Below, one piece after another: positions 1 to 9,363 of a stretch of 25,748 bases of DNA. The stretch is from the NCBI GenBank assembly GCA_034520745.1, contig JAXHNF010000021.1, positions 1-25,748 on the forward strand. The letters run 5' to 3'. How positions within the stretch are numbered: position 1 is the stretch's first letter; each line of letters begins with the position of its first letter. The stretch is from Alkalibacterium sp034520745. Lineage in GTDB: Bacteria; Bacillota; Bacilli; Lactobacillales; Carnobacteriaceae_A. The notes beneath the pieces are model-generated. The model searched no databases, had not been told where the DNA came from, and saw only the letters and a program-made list of their open reading frames with translations. A program made the position numbers and the translations under genes.

Positions 1-9
1 TCATCAATT

Positions 10-963
10 CTAAAACCTAAATGTTTCCAGGCTCTCTTCGTAAATGGCATCTTCCAGAGGCACATAGCCGACTTCAGTAGCCATTTCTCCGGCCATCTCT
101 AAAGTATATCTGGCAAATTCATAAGCTGTCTCGTTTTCCTGGATCGATTCGTTGTTGACATAGAAGAACCGCAGTCTGGATAGTGGTTCGTAGGTTCCGT
201 TCTGGACGGTTTCGTCTGTAGGTTCTACCACTTCGCCTTCACTGTTTTCGATCGGAACGATTTTAACAGTGTCCATGTTTTCTGCATAGTAGGCGTAACC
301 GAAGTAGGCCAGGCATTTCTTGATTCCTGTATGCCCTGCACTACGAGTGTTGTCGTCTTCAGATAATGACGCATCTCAATCTGGTCACCGTCTAAAATCA
401 CTTCATCGAAGTAATCGTAAGTTCCGGAGTCGGTTCCCGGACTAAACAATTCGATTTCTTCGTCCGGCCAGCCGTCTCTCACGTCTGCCCAGGTATCGGC
501 GTCGCCTTCTTCAGCCCAGATGGCATACAGTTCGTCAGTTGTCAGGTAATCGACCCAGTCGTTTTCCGGATGAACGACAACGGACAAGCCGTCAAGGGCA
601 ACTTGGAACTGCGGTCTGTCAATCCGGCTTCTTCAAGCATTTCGGCTTCTTCTTCTTTCACTGGTCTGGAAGCATTCGTGATGTCCGTTTCTCCATTGAT
701 GAATTTCTCCATGCCGCCGCCCGTTCCGGATACGCCGATGGTTGCGCGTGCTTTCAGGGATTATAAATAGATTCTTCCAGCTAAGCTTCCATGATGGAAA
801 AGCATTAAAAGACCATCGTTACTGAACCGAACCGGTACTGCCTTCAGATGTTTCGCCGTTGGTTCAACGTGTGTTTTCTACGGTGCGTACCCGCACACCG
901 CAAGAATCGCTTCGCTTTAAAATTGCGCTGCATTTTATAAGACTCATTCATTTTCGTAATCAT
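10..963 (-). pseudogene. pstS: PstS phosphate-binding lipoprotein, multiply frameshifted
   Basis: This is the substrate-binding lipoprotein of the high-affinity phosphate ABC transporter, anchored on the outer face of the membrane. Read from an ATG at 963, several frames in turn give a lipobox-like stretch near 890, then GSVTIDGSSTVFP-like, GVSGTGGGMEKF, DITNASRPV, LSVVVHPEND, SPGTDSGTYDYF and LAYFGYAYYAENMDTVK, ending in LETFRF and TAG at 10-12. These are PstS landmarks in the right order, and the total length of about 315 residues is normal. The frame changes near 320, 350-370 and 612 and several times in 770-900. It is divergent from phoP-phoR, as expected for a phosphate-starvation target. 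No pstC/A/B genes are in the window, but downstream lies off its left edge. Family identity is secure; whether the breaks are real is not. Confidence 0.82.
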
Positions 964-1048
964 ATCCCTCTTTTGTTTATGGAAATCATGAACATCTCCT
1001 GTCCACACATTCATCATAACCCTTCAACGTTAATTCAACAAAAAACAA

Positions 1049-1065
1049 TGTAAAGATTATGTAAA
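1049..1065 (-). promoter_or_regulatory. Candidate PHO box (PhoP-binding direct repeat) for pstS
   Basis: On the minus strand TTTACA occurs twice with starts exactly 11 bp apart (plus-strand TGTAAA at 1049-1054 and 1060-1065). This resembles the TT(A/T/C)ACA repeats bound by Firmicute PhoP. It lies about 90 bp upstream of the pstS start, between pstS and phoP. Further, weaker copies toward pstS are slightly off register. Confidence 0.45.
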
Positions 1066-1195
1066 TGTGAAATCGCTTTTGAATTTAAGATTGAATGCTT
1101 TGACTGTTTCATTTCTTGTTTCATTAACAAATGGATTCATGACCCCACCCGATACATAAGAAGAAGGACTATATAAGCTTTAACGGAGGCTGTTT

Positions 1196-1945
1196 ATGAA
1201 AAAAGTGCTGATAATGAAGAATCAAACTGTCAATAGTGAAACTGTTTGAATACGATCTGGAAAAGGAAAACTATGATGTCGAAACCGCGATGGACGGGGA
1301 AGAGGTTGCGCTTGGCTCTGAAATCCATACGAGCATCCGTTTGCTTGGGCTGGTGGTCATCAAAAGACGGCATGGAAGTGACGCAGGAGAGCTGGAGGGA
1401 GAAGATCGACGCGCCCATCCATCATGCTGACGGCGAAGGGTTCTGAAATCGATCAGATCGTCGGACTGGAAATCGGTGCGGACGATTACATCACCAAGCC
1501 GTTCAGTCCGCGCGAGGTGAATCGCGGAGAATGAAGAAGGCCATTGCCCGAAGAGTGGAAAAGCGCGACAAGAATAAAAGGATAGTCGAGTGAGCTCTGC
1601 AAGTGCATGGGAAAAGTGTTCGCTTTATCGATGATATCGTCATCTGATCTGGATAATTTTGAAGTGTACGCGAGTGGTTAAAAAGTGGAGTTGCGGCGCC
1701 GAAGAGTTCGAGCTGCTGGTTTGTCTGGCGGAGAACAAGAACCTGGATATCGAGTCGGGAACAGGCTGCTGCTGGCAGCAGTGGGACTATGATTTCAGCG
1801 GCGAGTACCACGCATCGTCGACGTGCATATCAGTCACTTGAGAGCAGATGATCGAAGCAAGATCCGAAAAAGCCGAAGTACATCAAAACGGCTGAGGGCT
1901 TCGGATAACAAGGTCGTAGAGGTTCCCAAATCGGAGCAGAATCCG
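1196..1945 (+). pseudogene. phoP: PhoP-like OmpR-family response regulator, multiply broken
   Basis: This is the remains or error-ridden copy of an OmpR/PhoP-type response regulator that would bind PHO boxes. ATG at 1196 follows GGAGG at 1185-1189. Pieces recognised in different frames, in order, are MKKVLI; LFEYDLEKENYDVETAMDG; DGMEVTQ-like; LTAKGSEIDQIVGLEIG followed by ADDYITKPFSPREV; a linker; EEFELLVCLAEN; WDYDFSG; RIVDVHISHLR; and a winged-helix end (PKYIKT..GF..KVVEVP). The order and total size (about 240 residues) match the family. There are at least six frame changes and several apparent base changes, so no single frame is open. phoR follows directly, as in other phoPR operons. The 3' end is approximate. 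Confidence 0.72.
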
Positions 1946-1952
1946 GACAAGA

Positions 1953-3736
1953 TTGTCATCCCGGCCCTTCACCCTTATCCTCCTGTCTTTTTCAGTCCTG
2001 TTCGTCTATATGATCTCTGCCGTGATCGAACAGCAGGCGATCGAACAGCAGGAAGAGGCTCTCACAGTCCAACTTCGGACCTTGGAGAGTCAGCTGGACG
2101 ATGAAGTGACCATTGAGGGAGATGAGAGCGAACTGATCGGTCAATTATCGTCTGCCTCAGACGTCATCAGCGAGCTGGACCGACACTTGATTTTTTTGAC
2201 TGGTGAGGTCGTATATGACTCGCATGCGGCAGCTGAAGAGCTTGAAAACCATCTGAGCAGACCCGAGATCGAGCAGATCATAGCAAGCGAAGCGATCGGA
2301 ATTTATCACCGCAGAAGTGCAAGCACAGACGAGATACAGTACTACAGTGCCGCACCGATCACTACAGAAACGGGCGCTGTCGTCGGGTACATCAGACTAT
2401 CAAGAAATGCGGAGGAGATGGTCGGTGTCACGGATGATGTCATTGCATCCCTGCTGGCATTTATCGCACTGTCCATCCTTATAGCGGTGCTGTTCATTCG
2501 TTACTGGTCAGATAAAATCACTGCCCCCATCAAAAATATCAAGAACATAGCCGATGTCTTGTCTTATCAGGATTATTCTGCGCGCTACTATCCGGGGTCA
2601 TACAGGGAGATCGACGAACTCGGAAGGTCGATCAATACTCTGGCGGTCAATCTGAAAAGCCAGATGGGTGAAATCCAGGAAAACGAATTGAAGTTGAAGG
2701 AACTGATCAACCATCTGGTCATCGGCGTGATGGTGGTCGAAAAAGATAAAAGCATCAATATGGTGAATCCAATAATGAACGAACTGCTGGGAGAGGATTT
2801 GAACAGCAAGCGGGGCAAGCCCGTTTATGAGAGCCTGCATAGTTCAGAACTGATCGCCATCATAGAAAAAGCGTACGATACACATCGGGTTCAAAATGAA
2901 GAAATTCAGATTTATTATCCTGAAGAGAAGATAGTAGATGTGCACGTCGTTCCGATTTTCAGCGAAGAGCTGGAAACCCTGAACTTTATCGTGCTGCTGT
3001 ACGATATCACTGAAATCAGACGACTTGAAAAAGTGCGTACGGATTTTGTGGCAAATGTGTCCCACGAGCTGCGCACCCCAATCACTGCGGTAAAAGGCTT
3101 CAGTGAAACACTGCTGGACGGTGCCATGAACGATGAAAAGGTCCTGGTTGAATTCCTGGAGATCATCCATAAAGAGATCCAGCCGGCTGGATGCGATGGT
3201 CAATGACATCCTCCAGCTGTCCAAACTTGAACAGCGCCAGATCAGCGGCGTCAGGCAGAATGTTGACGTTGGTGAGGTCATCGAGGAAGTCCTCAAAATA
3301 TTGAGTCAGAAGATCAGCCTGAAGCAGATCCATATCGTCGTCAATAAGGTAAAGGACGTCGAAATCGAAATCAATCAGGATCACCTCAAACAGATCATCA
3401 TAAACCTGGTCAGCAATGCTGTTTCCTATACACCTGAAAAAGGCAGGGTTACCATTGCCGTTGGCGAACGAGATAACGGGCTGCAGCTTGAGATCAGCGA
3501 TACGGGGATCGGCATCCCGAAAGACCAGCTGAGCCGGATCTTCGAACGCTTTTACCGTGTTCGACAAAGGAAGAAGCCGAAATGTCGGGGGCACAGGACT
3601 GGGCTTGTCGATTGTAAAATGGATCATTGAAAACAATAACGGACGCATCGAAGTGGAAAGTGAAGAAGGCGAGGGGACAAGCTTTACAGTCTGGCTGCCG
3701 CTGTCATCCACGGAGGATGATGAAACAGTGACATAA
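1953..3736 (+). pseudogene. phoR: PhoR-like sensor histidine kinase, two frameshifts
   Basis: This is a membrane sensor histidine kinase that would phosphorylate the adjacent PhoP. Domains in order are TM1 (about residues 5-24), an extracytoplasmic sensor segment, TM2 (about 162-184), HAMP, PAS, HisKA with VSHELRTPITAVKGF (His near 371), and HATPase with NLVSNAVSYTPEKG, DTGIGIPK and GGTGLGLSIVKWIIE. The frame breaks at about 3177 (extra A; KESSRLDAM is restored by skipping it) and again at 3560-3561 (extra T; RVDKGRSRNVGG is restored). The end is TAA at 3734-3736. The first usable codon in this frame is TTG at 1953, but the true start may lie slightly upstream because phoP's end is also scrambled. 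PhoR is preferred over WalK because of the pstS and phoP neighbours. Confidence 0.82.
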
Positions 3737-3841
3737 CCTGTCTGGTGAAAGCGGCTTTCGCGTGATTTGTATGAGTCAGCAAGGTGTCCGTGAAAAGGAT
3801 GCTCTAAATTAGATATGTGAGAAGGACATGAGAAAGCTCAT

Positions 3842-3878
3842 TAAAGACTAAAGAAAACTCTTTAGTCTTTTTTTTCAG
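3842..3878 (+). terminator. Intrinsic terminator after phoPR
   Basis: AAGACTAAAG pairs with CTTTAGTCTT across a short A-rich loop and is followed by a run of eight or more T. It lies about 105 bp after the phoR stop and separates phoPR from the HTH regulator. Confidence 0.88.
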
Positions 3879-3909
3879 CACCAAAAAGATCATTTATTCA
3901 CAAAATGTA

Positions 3910-3938
3910 TAGAAATAAGGCATGTATTTATGTATAAT
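3910..3938 (+). promoter_or_regulatory. Promoter of the HTH-TPR regulator
   Basis: A perfect TATAAT lies at 3933-3938, with a poor -35 (TAGAAA, 3910-3915) at 17-bp spacing. The surrounding DNA is very A+T rich. The leader to the ATG at 3990 is about 45 nt. Confidence 0.45.
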
Positions 3939-3989
3939 GATTTAATATAACTAATATTATAATTGTAATATAATGAGAGGGATTCGCGC

Positions 3990-4869
3990 ATGAAAATTGG
4001 GGAGAAGATCAGAAAAAGGAGAAAAGAAATAAAAATGACGCAATTCGATTTGTCTGACGGTATTTGTACGCAGGCGATGATCAGTCGAATAGAAAAGAAA
4101 AAAGTGAGACCCAGCAGAGAGCTGATGGAGAAACTCGCTGAGAGACTTGAAGTCTCACTGCATTATTTCTACGGGGAAGATTCGATCGAGAGCCGGTATT
4201 CGAAAACGGCACAACTGACCAAGCTGATAAGGCAGCATCTGGAACGCAGAGAATACGACTCTGTTTCTTACCCTTATTGAATCAAACGAAGAACTGATCG
4301 ATCAGGCCATCGGGGAAGACCAGCTTTTTTTCGCGTGGGTCAAAGGTCTGCTGTTCGATTACCGCGACGGAGACAACGCCAAGGCACTGAACTATTTAGT
4401 GGAACTGGAAAAACGGACGAAAAATGGGGAACTGCGCATAGAAATCATCGACAGTATCGGGAACCAGTACCTGCGGATGGAGGAATATGATAAAGCAGAG
4501 CAGTACTATCATAAAGGCTTTGATATGTTTTCAGAATGGATGAACCATGAAAAGAAAGCCAAGCTTACTCTGAATTATTCTGTTTGTCTTGCCAGACAAG
4601 AGAAACACGGTGAATGTCTGAGTAAGGTTTTTCAGGGACTGAATCTGGTCGTCGAGCATAACACACTGTTTCTTCTGGGAGACTTTTTGTATTACAAGGG
4701 TTACTGTCTGGAGAACCTTGACCAGAAAGAGGATGCTTTAACTGCCTACAGACAAGCCTGGACGATTTTTGATATACAGCAGAATGAACGGTATGCCGTA
4801 TTGATGCATGTGACGATCGACCGCCTGGAGAAAGAGATGAAAGAAAATACTGAAAGTATCAAAAAATAA
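3990..4869 (+). pseudogene. HTH + TPR transcriptional regulator (PlcR/Rgg-like), one frameshift
   Basis: This is a cytoplasmic DNA-binding regulator. Residues 1-65 form an XRE-type helix-turn-helix (MKIGEKIRKRRKEIKMTQ, then ICTQAMISRIEKKKVRPS). The rest, about 225 residues, is helical with TPR-like units (YLRMEEYDKAEQYYHKGF; YYKGYCLENLDQKEDALTAY). HTH plus C-terminal TPR is the RRNPP layout (Rgg, NprR, PlcR, PrgX), whose members usually bind short secreted peptides. The frame breaks at TTT 4264-4266. With one T fewer it reads SVLTLIESNEELIDQ and joins the two parts into about 292 residues, the family's normal size. GAGAGG precedes the ATG. I found no convincing signal-peptide gene beside it. 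Family layout is fairly sure; ligand and targets are unknown. Confidence 0.75.
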
Positions 4870-4870
4870 A

Positions 4871-4925
4871 AAAGATTCACCGTTATCTTGCCCCGGCAGG
4901 GAGATAACGGTGAATCTTTTTGTTT
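4871..4925. terminator. Bidirectional terminator, 18-bp perfect stem
   Basis: Positions 4871-4888 pair perfectly with 4902-4919. An A-run lies on the left and a T-run on the right, so it can serve both the HTH-TPR gene (plus) and the convergent wrbA-like gene (minus). Confidence 0.93.
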
Positions 4926-4965
4926 AGGAAGCGGCTGGTTTCCGGCTTGATTCAGATGAGCGGCC

Positions 4966-5574
4966 TTAGTTGCCGTTGACGACACGTCCGGCAATATCCA
5001 GGACACGAGTGACCTGATGTTTGACCGCGCCTTCGACATCTTCCTGCATCTCGCCGTCCTGACTGACAGAGACTGAGGTTCCGTAAGGGTTGCCTCCTGC
5101 ACCGAACAAGACAGGGTCTGTATAGCCGGGCGTGACGATGATCGCACCCCAGTGCATCATGGATGTGTAGATTGACAGAATGGTGGCTTCCTGACCGCCG
5201 TGCGGATTTTGAGCAGAAGTCATGGCACTCACGACTTTATTGACTGTCTGACCGTTCGCCCATAAGCCGCCCTGCATATCAAGATACTGTTTCAGTTGAG
5301 AAGGCATTGTTCCGAACCTTGACGGTGCACTAAAAAGCAGTGCATCTGCCCAGGTGATATCATCGGAAGACGCTTCTTCAATATCTTTTGTCGCCTCATA
5401 ATGCTCTTTCCAGGCTGGATTCTGTTCGATCGCAACTTCTGGAGCCAGCTCTTTTACCTTGCGCAGGCGCACCTCGGCTCCTTTTGACTCGGCCTTTTCT
5501 TTAGCCCATTGTGCCATTTGATAGTTTGTGCCTGTTGAACTGTAGTAGATGATAGCTAGCTTGATTTTTTCCAT
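4966..5574 (-). CDS. wrbA: WrbA-like NAD(P)H:quinone oxidoreductase (flavodoxin fold)
   Basis: This is a soluble FMN-binding flavoprotein predicted to reduce quinones by two electrons using NAD(P)H. After the start, KLAIIYYSSTGTNYQMAQWA is the flavodoxin phosphate-binding loop. ADALLFSAPSRFGTMPSQLKQYLD is followed by a GGLW segment and then by the HGGQE and PYGTS motifs typical of WrbA. The length, about 202 residues, is normal. I chose the ATG at 5574 rather than the one at 5607 because AGGAGAG lies just upstream and the family begins at this lysine-rich strand. It is convergent with the HTH-TPR gene, and its upstream region is shared with the ytxH terminator. Function beyond the family reaction is inferred. 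Confidence 0.88.
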   Translation of the reverse strand: MEKIKLAIIYYSSTGTNYQMAQWAKEKAESKGAEVRLRKVKELAPEVAIEQNPAWKEHYEATKDIEEASSDDITWADALLFSAPSRFGTMPSQLKQYLDMQGGLWANGQTVNKVVSAMTSAQNPHGGQEATILSIYTSMMHWGAIIVTPGYTDPVLFGAGGNPYGTSVSVSQDGEMQEDVEGAVKHQVTRVLDIAGRVVNGN

Positions 5575-5680
5575 AATTATATCTCTCCTCTGTAAAGTGT
5601 GATTCAATATATCTCTAATTCGAAATACTTACATTATCATAGTAACTCAAATAAGGTAAAGTGTCAAAGAAATCCAAAAA

Positions 5681-5710
5681 AAACCTCTGAACACAAGCGT
5701 TCAGAGGTTT
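5681..5710 (-). terminator. Terminator of the ytxH-like gene
   Basis: A 12-bp perfect stem (5681-5692 with 5699-5710) lies directly after the ytxH stop and is followed, on the minus strand, by a run of T. Confidence 0.92.
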
Positions 5711-5716
5711 AACTCA

Positions 5717-6133
5717 TCAGACAGGTTTGACGGTGTCGTCTGATTCGGAGTCATCTTCGTTTTTATTTTCGCGAAGTTTGCTGGAAGCATCTTCAACTTC
5801 GACAGCCACATCGACGTAAGCATCTTCTGTTGTTTCTTTGACTTCATCTTTCAGCGTGCGGGCCTCTTCTCTGATTTCTTCTGAGGCATGATGCAGCTGT
5901 TCACGCAGATCCTTAGCCGTCTTGCTCAGTGTCAGCTTGATGTTTTCAGAAGCTGTCCCGGCAGTCTGAGACATTTCGCTGGATTTCTCTCTGGCTTTAT
6001 CCTTGTACTCACCAGCTGTTTTTTTCGAATCGTCCATTCGCTTGCGTAGATCCTCGCGTGTTTCCTGACCGCTTTTTGGCGCCAGCAGCAATCCTAAAGC
6101 AGCACCGATCAATACACCTTTTATAAATGACAT
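5717..6133 (-). CDS. YtxH-domain protein
   Basis: This is a small membrane-tethered protein of 138 residues. The N-terminus, MSFIKGVLIGAALGLLLAPK, is the glycine-rich hydrophobic segment that defines the YtxH family. It is followed by SGQETREDLRKRM and then a long charged stretch rich in E, K and A, predicted to be helical or coiled-coil, ending in an acidic tail. AAGGAGG sits at good spacing before the ATG. The molecular function of the family is not known; in relatives it is associated with general stress responses, but I see no clear SigB promoter here. It is transcribed alone. Confidence 0.85.
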   Translation of the reverse strand: MSFIKGVLIGAALGLLLAPKSGQETREDLRKRMDDSKKTAGEYKDKAREKSSEMSQTAGTASENIKLTLSKTAKDLREQLHHASEEIREEARTLKDEVKETTEDAYVDVAVEVEDASSKLRENKNEDDSESDDTVKPV

Positions 6134-6174
6134 ACTATTTCCTCCTTGGCAATTGTATATAACGTTCTGTGTTT

Positions 6175-6203
6175 ATTATAGACCAAACGGACCATGATTT
6201 AAA
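6175..6203 (-). promoter_or_regulatory. Promoter of the ytxH-like gene
   Basis: On the minus strand TTTAAA (-35, 4 of 6) is followed after 17 bp by a perfect TATAAT (-10). It lies about 45 bp upstream of the ATG. From here to 6418 I see no gene. Confidence 0.45.
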
Positions 6204-6418
6204 TTAAGACCACTTATAAGGCGTAAGGGACCGAGCGGATGTATGCAGACGTCTGTAATGGAAGACCTTCCTGGGCGATGGCTTCTCTTGAAATCGTCAG
6301 GCAGATACGCGCCGATTCATTCTGATATTTTGATGTTGTTATTCGTGATATACTTAATTCAAATTGAAGTTAAAAGCGACTATTACCCACTACTTTGTAC
6401 TTCTTTCAAGGAGGAACA

Positions 6419-7063
6419 ATGATGAAATTTCATGACCGCACGGATGCCGGGAAACAACTGGCTGAGGCCCTTGATCTATCAGTATCTGAAGAGAGTGTTG
6501 TGCTGGCTCTGCCACGAGGCGGTATTCCTCTCGGCATCATAATTGCTGAAAAATATGATCTACCCTTTGATACGATCCAATCCAAAAAAATCGGTCATCC
6601 GCATCATTCAGAGTATGCCATCGGTGCGGTATCGGAGGAGGGGGACCCCCTTTTAGATGATTTTCAGTCCAAGCGACTGGATGAGAAATGGCTGAATAGT
6701 GAAATCGGGCGTCTTCGGAAAAAAATGGCAGATCGTCGGGAGACGTATGCAAAAGTATTGAAGAAACAGTCACTGAAAGACGGGAAAGTGATCATCGTGG
6801 ATGACGGGGTCGCTACCGGCATGACTGTGAAAGCAGCCATAAAAGCTGTAAAAGCCCAGGGAGCCAGAGAGATAATCATCGCTGTGCCGATTGTACCCCA
6901 GGATACCTACCGGGAGCTGATGGAACTGGCGGACGAGGTCGTGGCGGTGGATGTACCGGATTTCTTTCTTGGAGCTGTCGGCGCCTATTACAGCGATTTC
7001 CATCAAGTAGAAGACGATGAAGTGATGGACATTCTGAAAAAATATAATCAACAGAACAACTAG
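6419..7063 (+). CDS. Predicted phosphoribosyltransferase (COG1926-like)
   Basis: This is a soluble protein with a type I phosphoribosyltransferase fold. VIIVDDGVATGMT (about residues 123-135) is the PRPP-binding signature with its two acidic residues. VVLALPRGGIPLG near the N-terminus and SEYAIGAVSEEG are typical of the uncharacterised family often found in stress loci. The length is 214 residues from the ATG at 6419, chosen because AAGGAGG lies at 6408-6414; an upstream in-frame TTG at 6395 would place that site inside the gene. An MDR oxidoreductase follows 25 bp later, so the two probably form an operon. The substrate base is unknown. Confidence 0.82.
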   Translation: MMKFHDRTDAGKQLAEALDLSVSEESVVLALPRGGIPLGIIIAEKYDLPFDTIQSKKIGHPHHSEYAIGAVSEEGDPLLDDFQSKRLDEKWLNSEIGRLRKKMADRRETYAKVLKKQSLKDGKVIIVDDGVATGMTVKAAIKAVKAQGAREIIIAVPIVPQDTYRELMELADEVVAVDVPDFFLGAVGAYYSDFHQVEDDEVMDILKKYNQQNN

Positions 7064-7088
7064 CAGACATTTTGAGGAGGTCAACGAT

Positions 7089-8000
7089 ATGAAAGCGATA
7101 GTTATCGAAGAATTTGGCGGAGTGGACAAATTGAAAATGAAAGATATCGATGAGCCGGATCTGAAACCGGACCGGATGCTCGTTGCGGTACATGCGACGA
7201 GCGTCAATCCCGTTGATACAAAACGGCGGAGCGGGTCATTTGGCGGCAGCCTCCCGATGATCGTCGGCAATGACGTCGCCGGAACGGTCATCGAAGTCGG
7301 CAAAGATGTCAAAGGGTTCGGCGCCGGAGACCGCGTCATGGCCAACGGATCCAAAACGTATGCGGAAGTTGTTTCCGTACGACCGGACCGGGCAGTTAAA
7401 CTGGATGAGGGCCTTTCGTTTGAAGAGGCTGCAGCCGTTCCTCTGACGGGACAGACGGCCTATGAAGCAGTCGTCAGACGCGGAAAAGTCAAAGGTGACG
7501 AGAAGGTGCTGATCCATGCCGGTTCAGGCGGTGTCGGGACGCTCGCTGTTCAGATAGCGAAAATCCAAGGGGCCTGGGTCGCTTCGACAGCCAGCGGGAG
7601 CAATCAGGCTCTGCTTGAATCGCTCGGTGTCGATCGCCCTGTCGATTATGAAAAAGAAGCATTTGAAGAGGTTTTGACAGACATCGACTTCGTCCTAGAC
7701 ACGCTGGGCGGTAAGGTGCTCGAAAAAAGTCTGCCGCTCATAAAGGACAAAGGAAGACTCCTGTCCATTGCCGGAGATCCAAGCGACTTCGTCGATACAG
7801 ATGTTTATGATGCCGGATTTTTTTCAATGAAACCGACAAAGGAAGCACTCGTCCAGCTGCACGAGTGGCTGGTCGACAACAAGCTCGTTCCAGTTGTTTC
7901 TGAAGTTCTTCCCTTTACAGAAGAGGGTATCCAGGAGGCCCATGAAAAAAGTGAAAGCGGTCATGTCCGGGGCAAGCTGATCATAAAAATCAAAGATTAA
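7089..8000 (+). CDS. NADP-dependent MDR oxidoreductase (quinone-reductase-like)
   Basis: This is a soluble, probably zinc-independent medium-chain dehydrogenase/reductase of 303 residues. The N-terminal GroES-like domain contains TSVNPVDTKRRSG and GNDVAGTVIEVGKDV. The Rossmann domain has HAGSGGVGTLAVQIAKIQGA, and its NADP side is suggested by STASGSNQALLESLG. The structural and catalytic zinc Cys/His sets of true alcohol dehydrogenases are absent, as in quinone oxidoreductases. GAGGAGG precedes the ATG. It follows the phosphoribosyltransferase gene closely and is probably cotranscribed with it. The real substrate cannot be told from sequence. Confidence 0.85.
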   Translation: MKAIVIEEFGGVDKLKMKDIDEPDLKPDRMLVAVHATSVNPVDTKRRSGSFGGSLPMIVGNDVAGTVIEVGKDVKGFGAGDRVMANGSKTYAEVVSVRPDRAVKLDEGLSFEEAAAVPLTGQTAYEAVVRRGKVKGDEKVLIHAGSGGVGTLAVQIAKIQGAWVASTASGSNQALLESLGVDRPVDYEKEAFEEVLTDIDFVLDTLGGKVLEKSLPLIKDKGRLLSIAGDPSDFVDTDVYDAGFFSMKPTKEALVQLHEWLVDNKLVPVVSEVLPFTEEGIQEAHEKSESGHVRGKLIIKIKD

Positions 8001-8084
8001 GCTGTTTCTTAATTCTTTTTTAAAGAAGCTTGGGTATACTGGAAATGATCAAGTATTGAGAGCTGCAATTAGGAGGAGAAACGA

Positions 8085-9260
8085 TTGAATATCGGAATAG
8101 ATAAAATAGGGTTTTATACACCAAATCAGTACGTCGACATGGAAAAGCTGGCTGAAGCAAGAGGGGTCGAACCGGCTAAATATACCATTGGGATCGGCCA
8201 GGAAAGAATGGCAGTTGCTCCGCTTCACGAAGATGCTGTCACCATGGCAGCGAATGCAGCACTGTCGATACTCGACGAGGACGACCGGGCAAAGATCGAT
8301 TTTGTGCTGTTCGGTTCGGAGTCCGGCGTCGATCATTTCAAGTCCGGCGCGGTATGGGTTCATCATTTGACCGGCATCCAGGAAAATGCGCGTTCGATCG
8401 AGCTGAAACAGGCCTGTTACGGTGCAACAGCTGGACTGAAAATGGCTATGGGGCATATCGCTTTGAATCCAGACAGTAAAGCCCTGGTTTTAGGTTCGGA
8501 TATTGCGAAGTACGGCCTGAATACACCCGGAGAACCGACTCAGGGAGCCGGTGCGGTGGCGATGGTCATTTCCAGCGATCCAAGACTGCTGGCCCTGGAC
8601 AACGACAGTGCCGCGATGACAAAAGATATCTCGGATTTCTGGCGTCCGCTGTATTCGGACTATGCCTTTGTCGACGGTAAATTTTCAAATGAATCCTATC
8701 TCTCTTTCCTGAAAGATGTCTGGAACGTCTACAAAGACAAAACACAGCGTGATTTAAACGATTTTGAAGCCGTCTGCTTCCACCTGCCGTATACAAAAAT
8801 GGCAAAAAAGGCGATTTTAGCCTTAACAGAAAATGCAAGTGAGGAAGATGCCGAACGTCTGATGAGCCATTATCAGAACAGCATTACTTACAACAAGCAG
8901 GTAGGGAATGTCTACACAGGCTCACTGTATCTCAGCATGCTTTCTCTCATGGAACAGGCCCCGGAGCTGAAAGACAAGGCCCGTATCGGTCTGTTCAGCT
9001 ACGGATCGGGTGCTGTGGGCGAGTTCTTCAGTGGTGTGGTCCAGCCGGATTACAAGAAGTATCTTCATAAAGAAAACCATGAAGCGCTGTTGGATGACCG
9101 ACGCGAGCTGAGTATTGAAGAGTATGAAGAGGTTCTGGCAAAATCATTGCCTAAAGACGGCTCTGATACTGAAATGAGTACGGAACATGTCAAGGATGGA
9201 AAAGCCTATCTGGCAGCGATCCAGGACAATATCAGAAAGTATACAGTGAAGCAGCATTAA
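8085..9260 (+). CDS. mvaS: Hydroxymethylglutaryl-CoA synthase
   Basis: This enzyme condenses acetyl-CoA with acetoacetyl-CoA to give HMG-CoA, the committed entry to the mevalonate route to isopentenyl diphosphate. It has 391 residues, normal for bacterial MvaS. Three catalytic residues fall where the well-studied Gram-positive enzymes have them: Glu79 in FGSESGVD, Cys111 in KQACYGATAG and His233 in FHLPYTK. The start is TTG at 8085, set by AGGAGGAG eight bases upstream and by the conserved IGIDKIGFYTP beginning. Its usual partner mvaA is about 13 kb away on the other strand in this window. Confidence 0.96.
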   Translation: MNIGIDKIGFYTPNQYVDMEKLAEARGVEPAKYTIGIGQERMAVAPLHEDAVTMAANAALSILDEDDRAKIDFVLFGSESGVDHFKSGAVWVHHLTGIQENARSIELKQACYGATAGLKMAMGHIALNPDSKALVLGSDIAKYGLNTPGEPTQGAGAVAMVISSDPRLLALDNDSAAMTKDISDFWRPLYSDYAFVDGKFSNESYLSFLKDVWNVYKDKTQRDLNDFEAVCFHLPYTKMAKKAILALTENASEEDAERLMSHYQNSITYNKQVGNVYTGSLYLSMLSLMEQAPELKDKARIGLFSYGSGAVGEFFSGVVQPDYKKYLHKENHEALLDDRRELSIEEYEEVLAKSLPKDGSDTEMSTEHVKDGKAYLAAIQDNIRKYTVKQH

Positions 9261-9280
9261 TTGAATGAATGTGACCTTAA

Positions 9281-9323
9281 CACAAAAAAGTACCAGCTAG
9301 TTAATGCGGGTACTTTTTTTGTG
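9281..9323. terminator. Bidirectional terminator between mvaS and the 77-aa gene
   Basis: CACAAAAAAGTACC pairs with GGTACTTTTTTTGTG with one bulge. The A- and T-runs inside the arms give a T-run on either strand. Confidence 0.85.
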
Positions 9324-9363
9324 CGTAAATGTCCGTGACGGGCAGCCGGAGAGTCTGGCAGGT

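Noticed and set aside
953..966. Half Zur-like TCGTAATCAT at the pstS start
   Set aside because: Only one half matches, and it falls on the start codon region where the sequence itself is unreliable.
3823..3851. Tiny MRKLIKD reading frame with a fair Shine-Dalgarno before the HTH-TPR gene, as a possible peptide signal
   Set aside because: Seven residues without a secretion segment, overlapping a terminator; it is not like known RRNPP propeptides.
6770..7354. 194-residue minus-strand frame across the phosphoribosyltransferase and MDR genes
   Set aside because: It spans two well-supported plus-strand genes and their Shine-Dalgarno site and shows no family motif.
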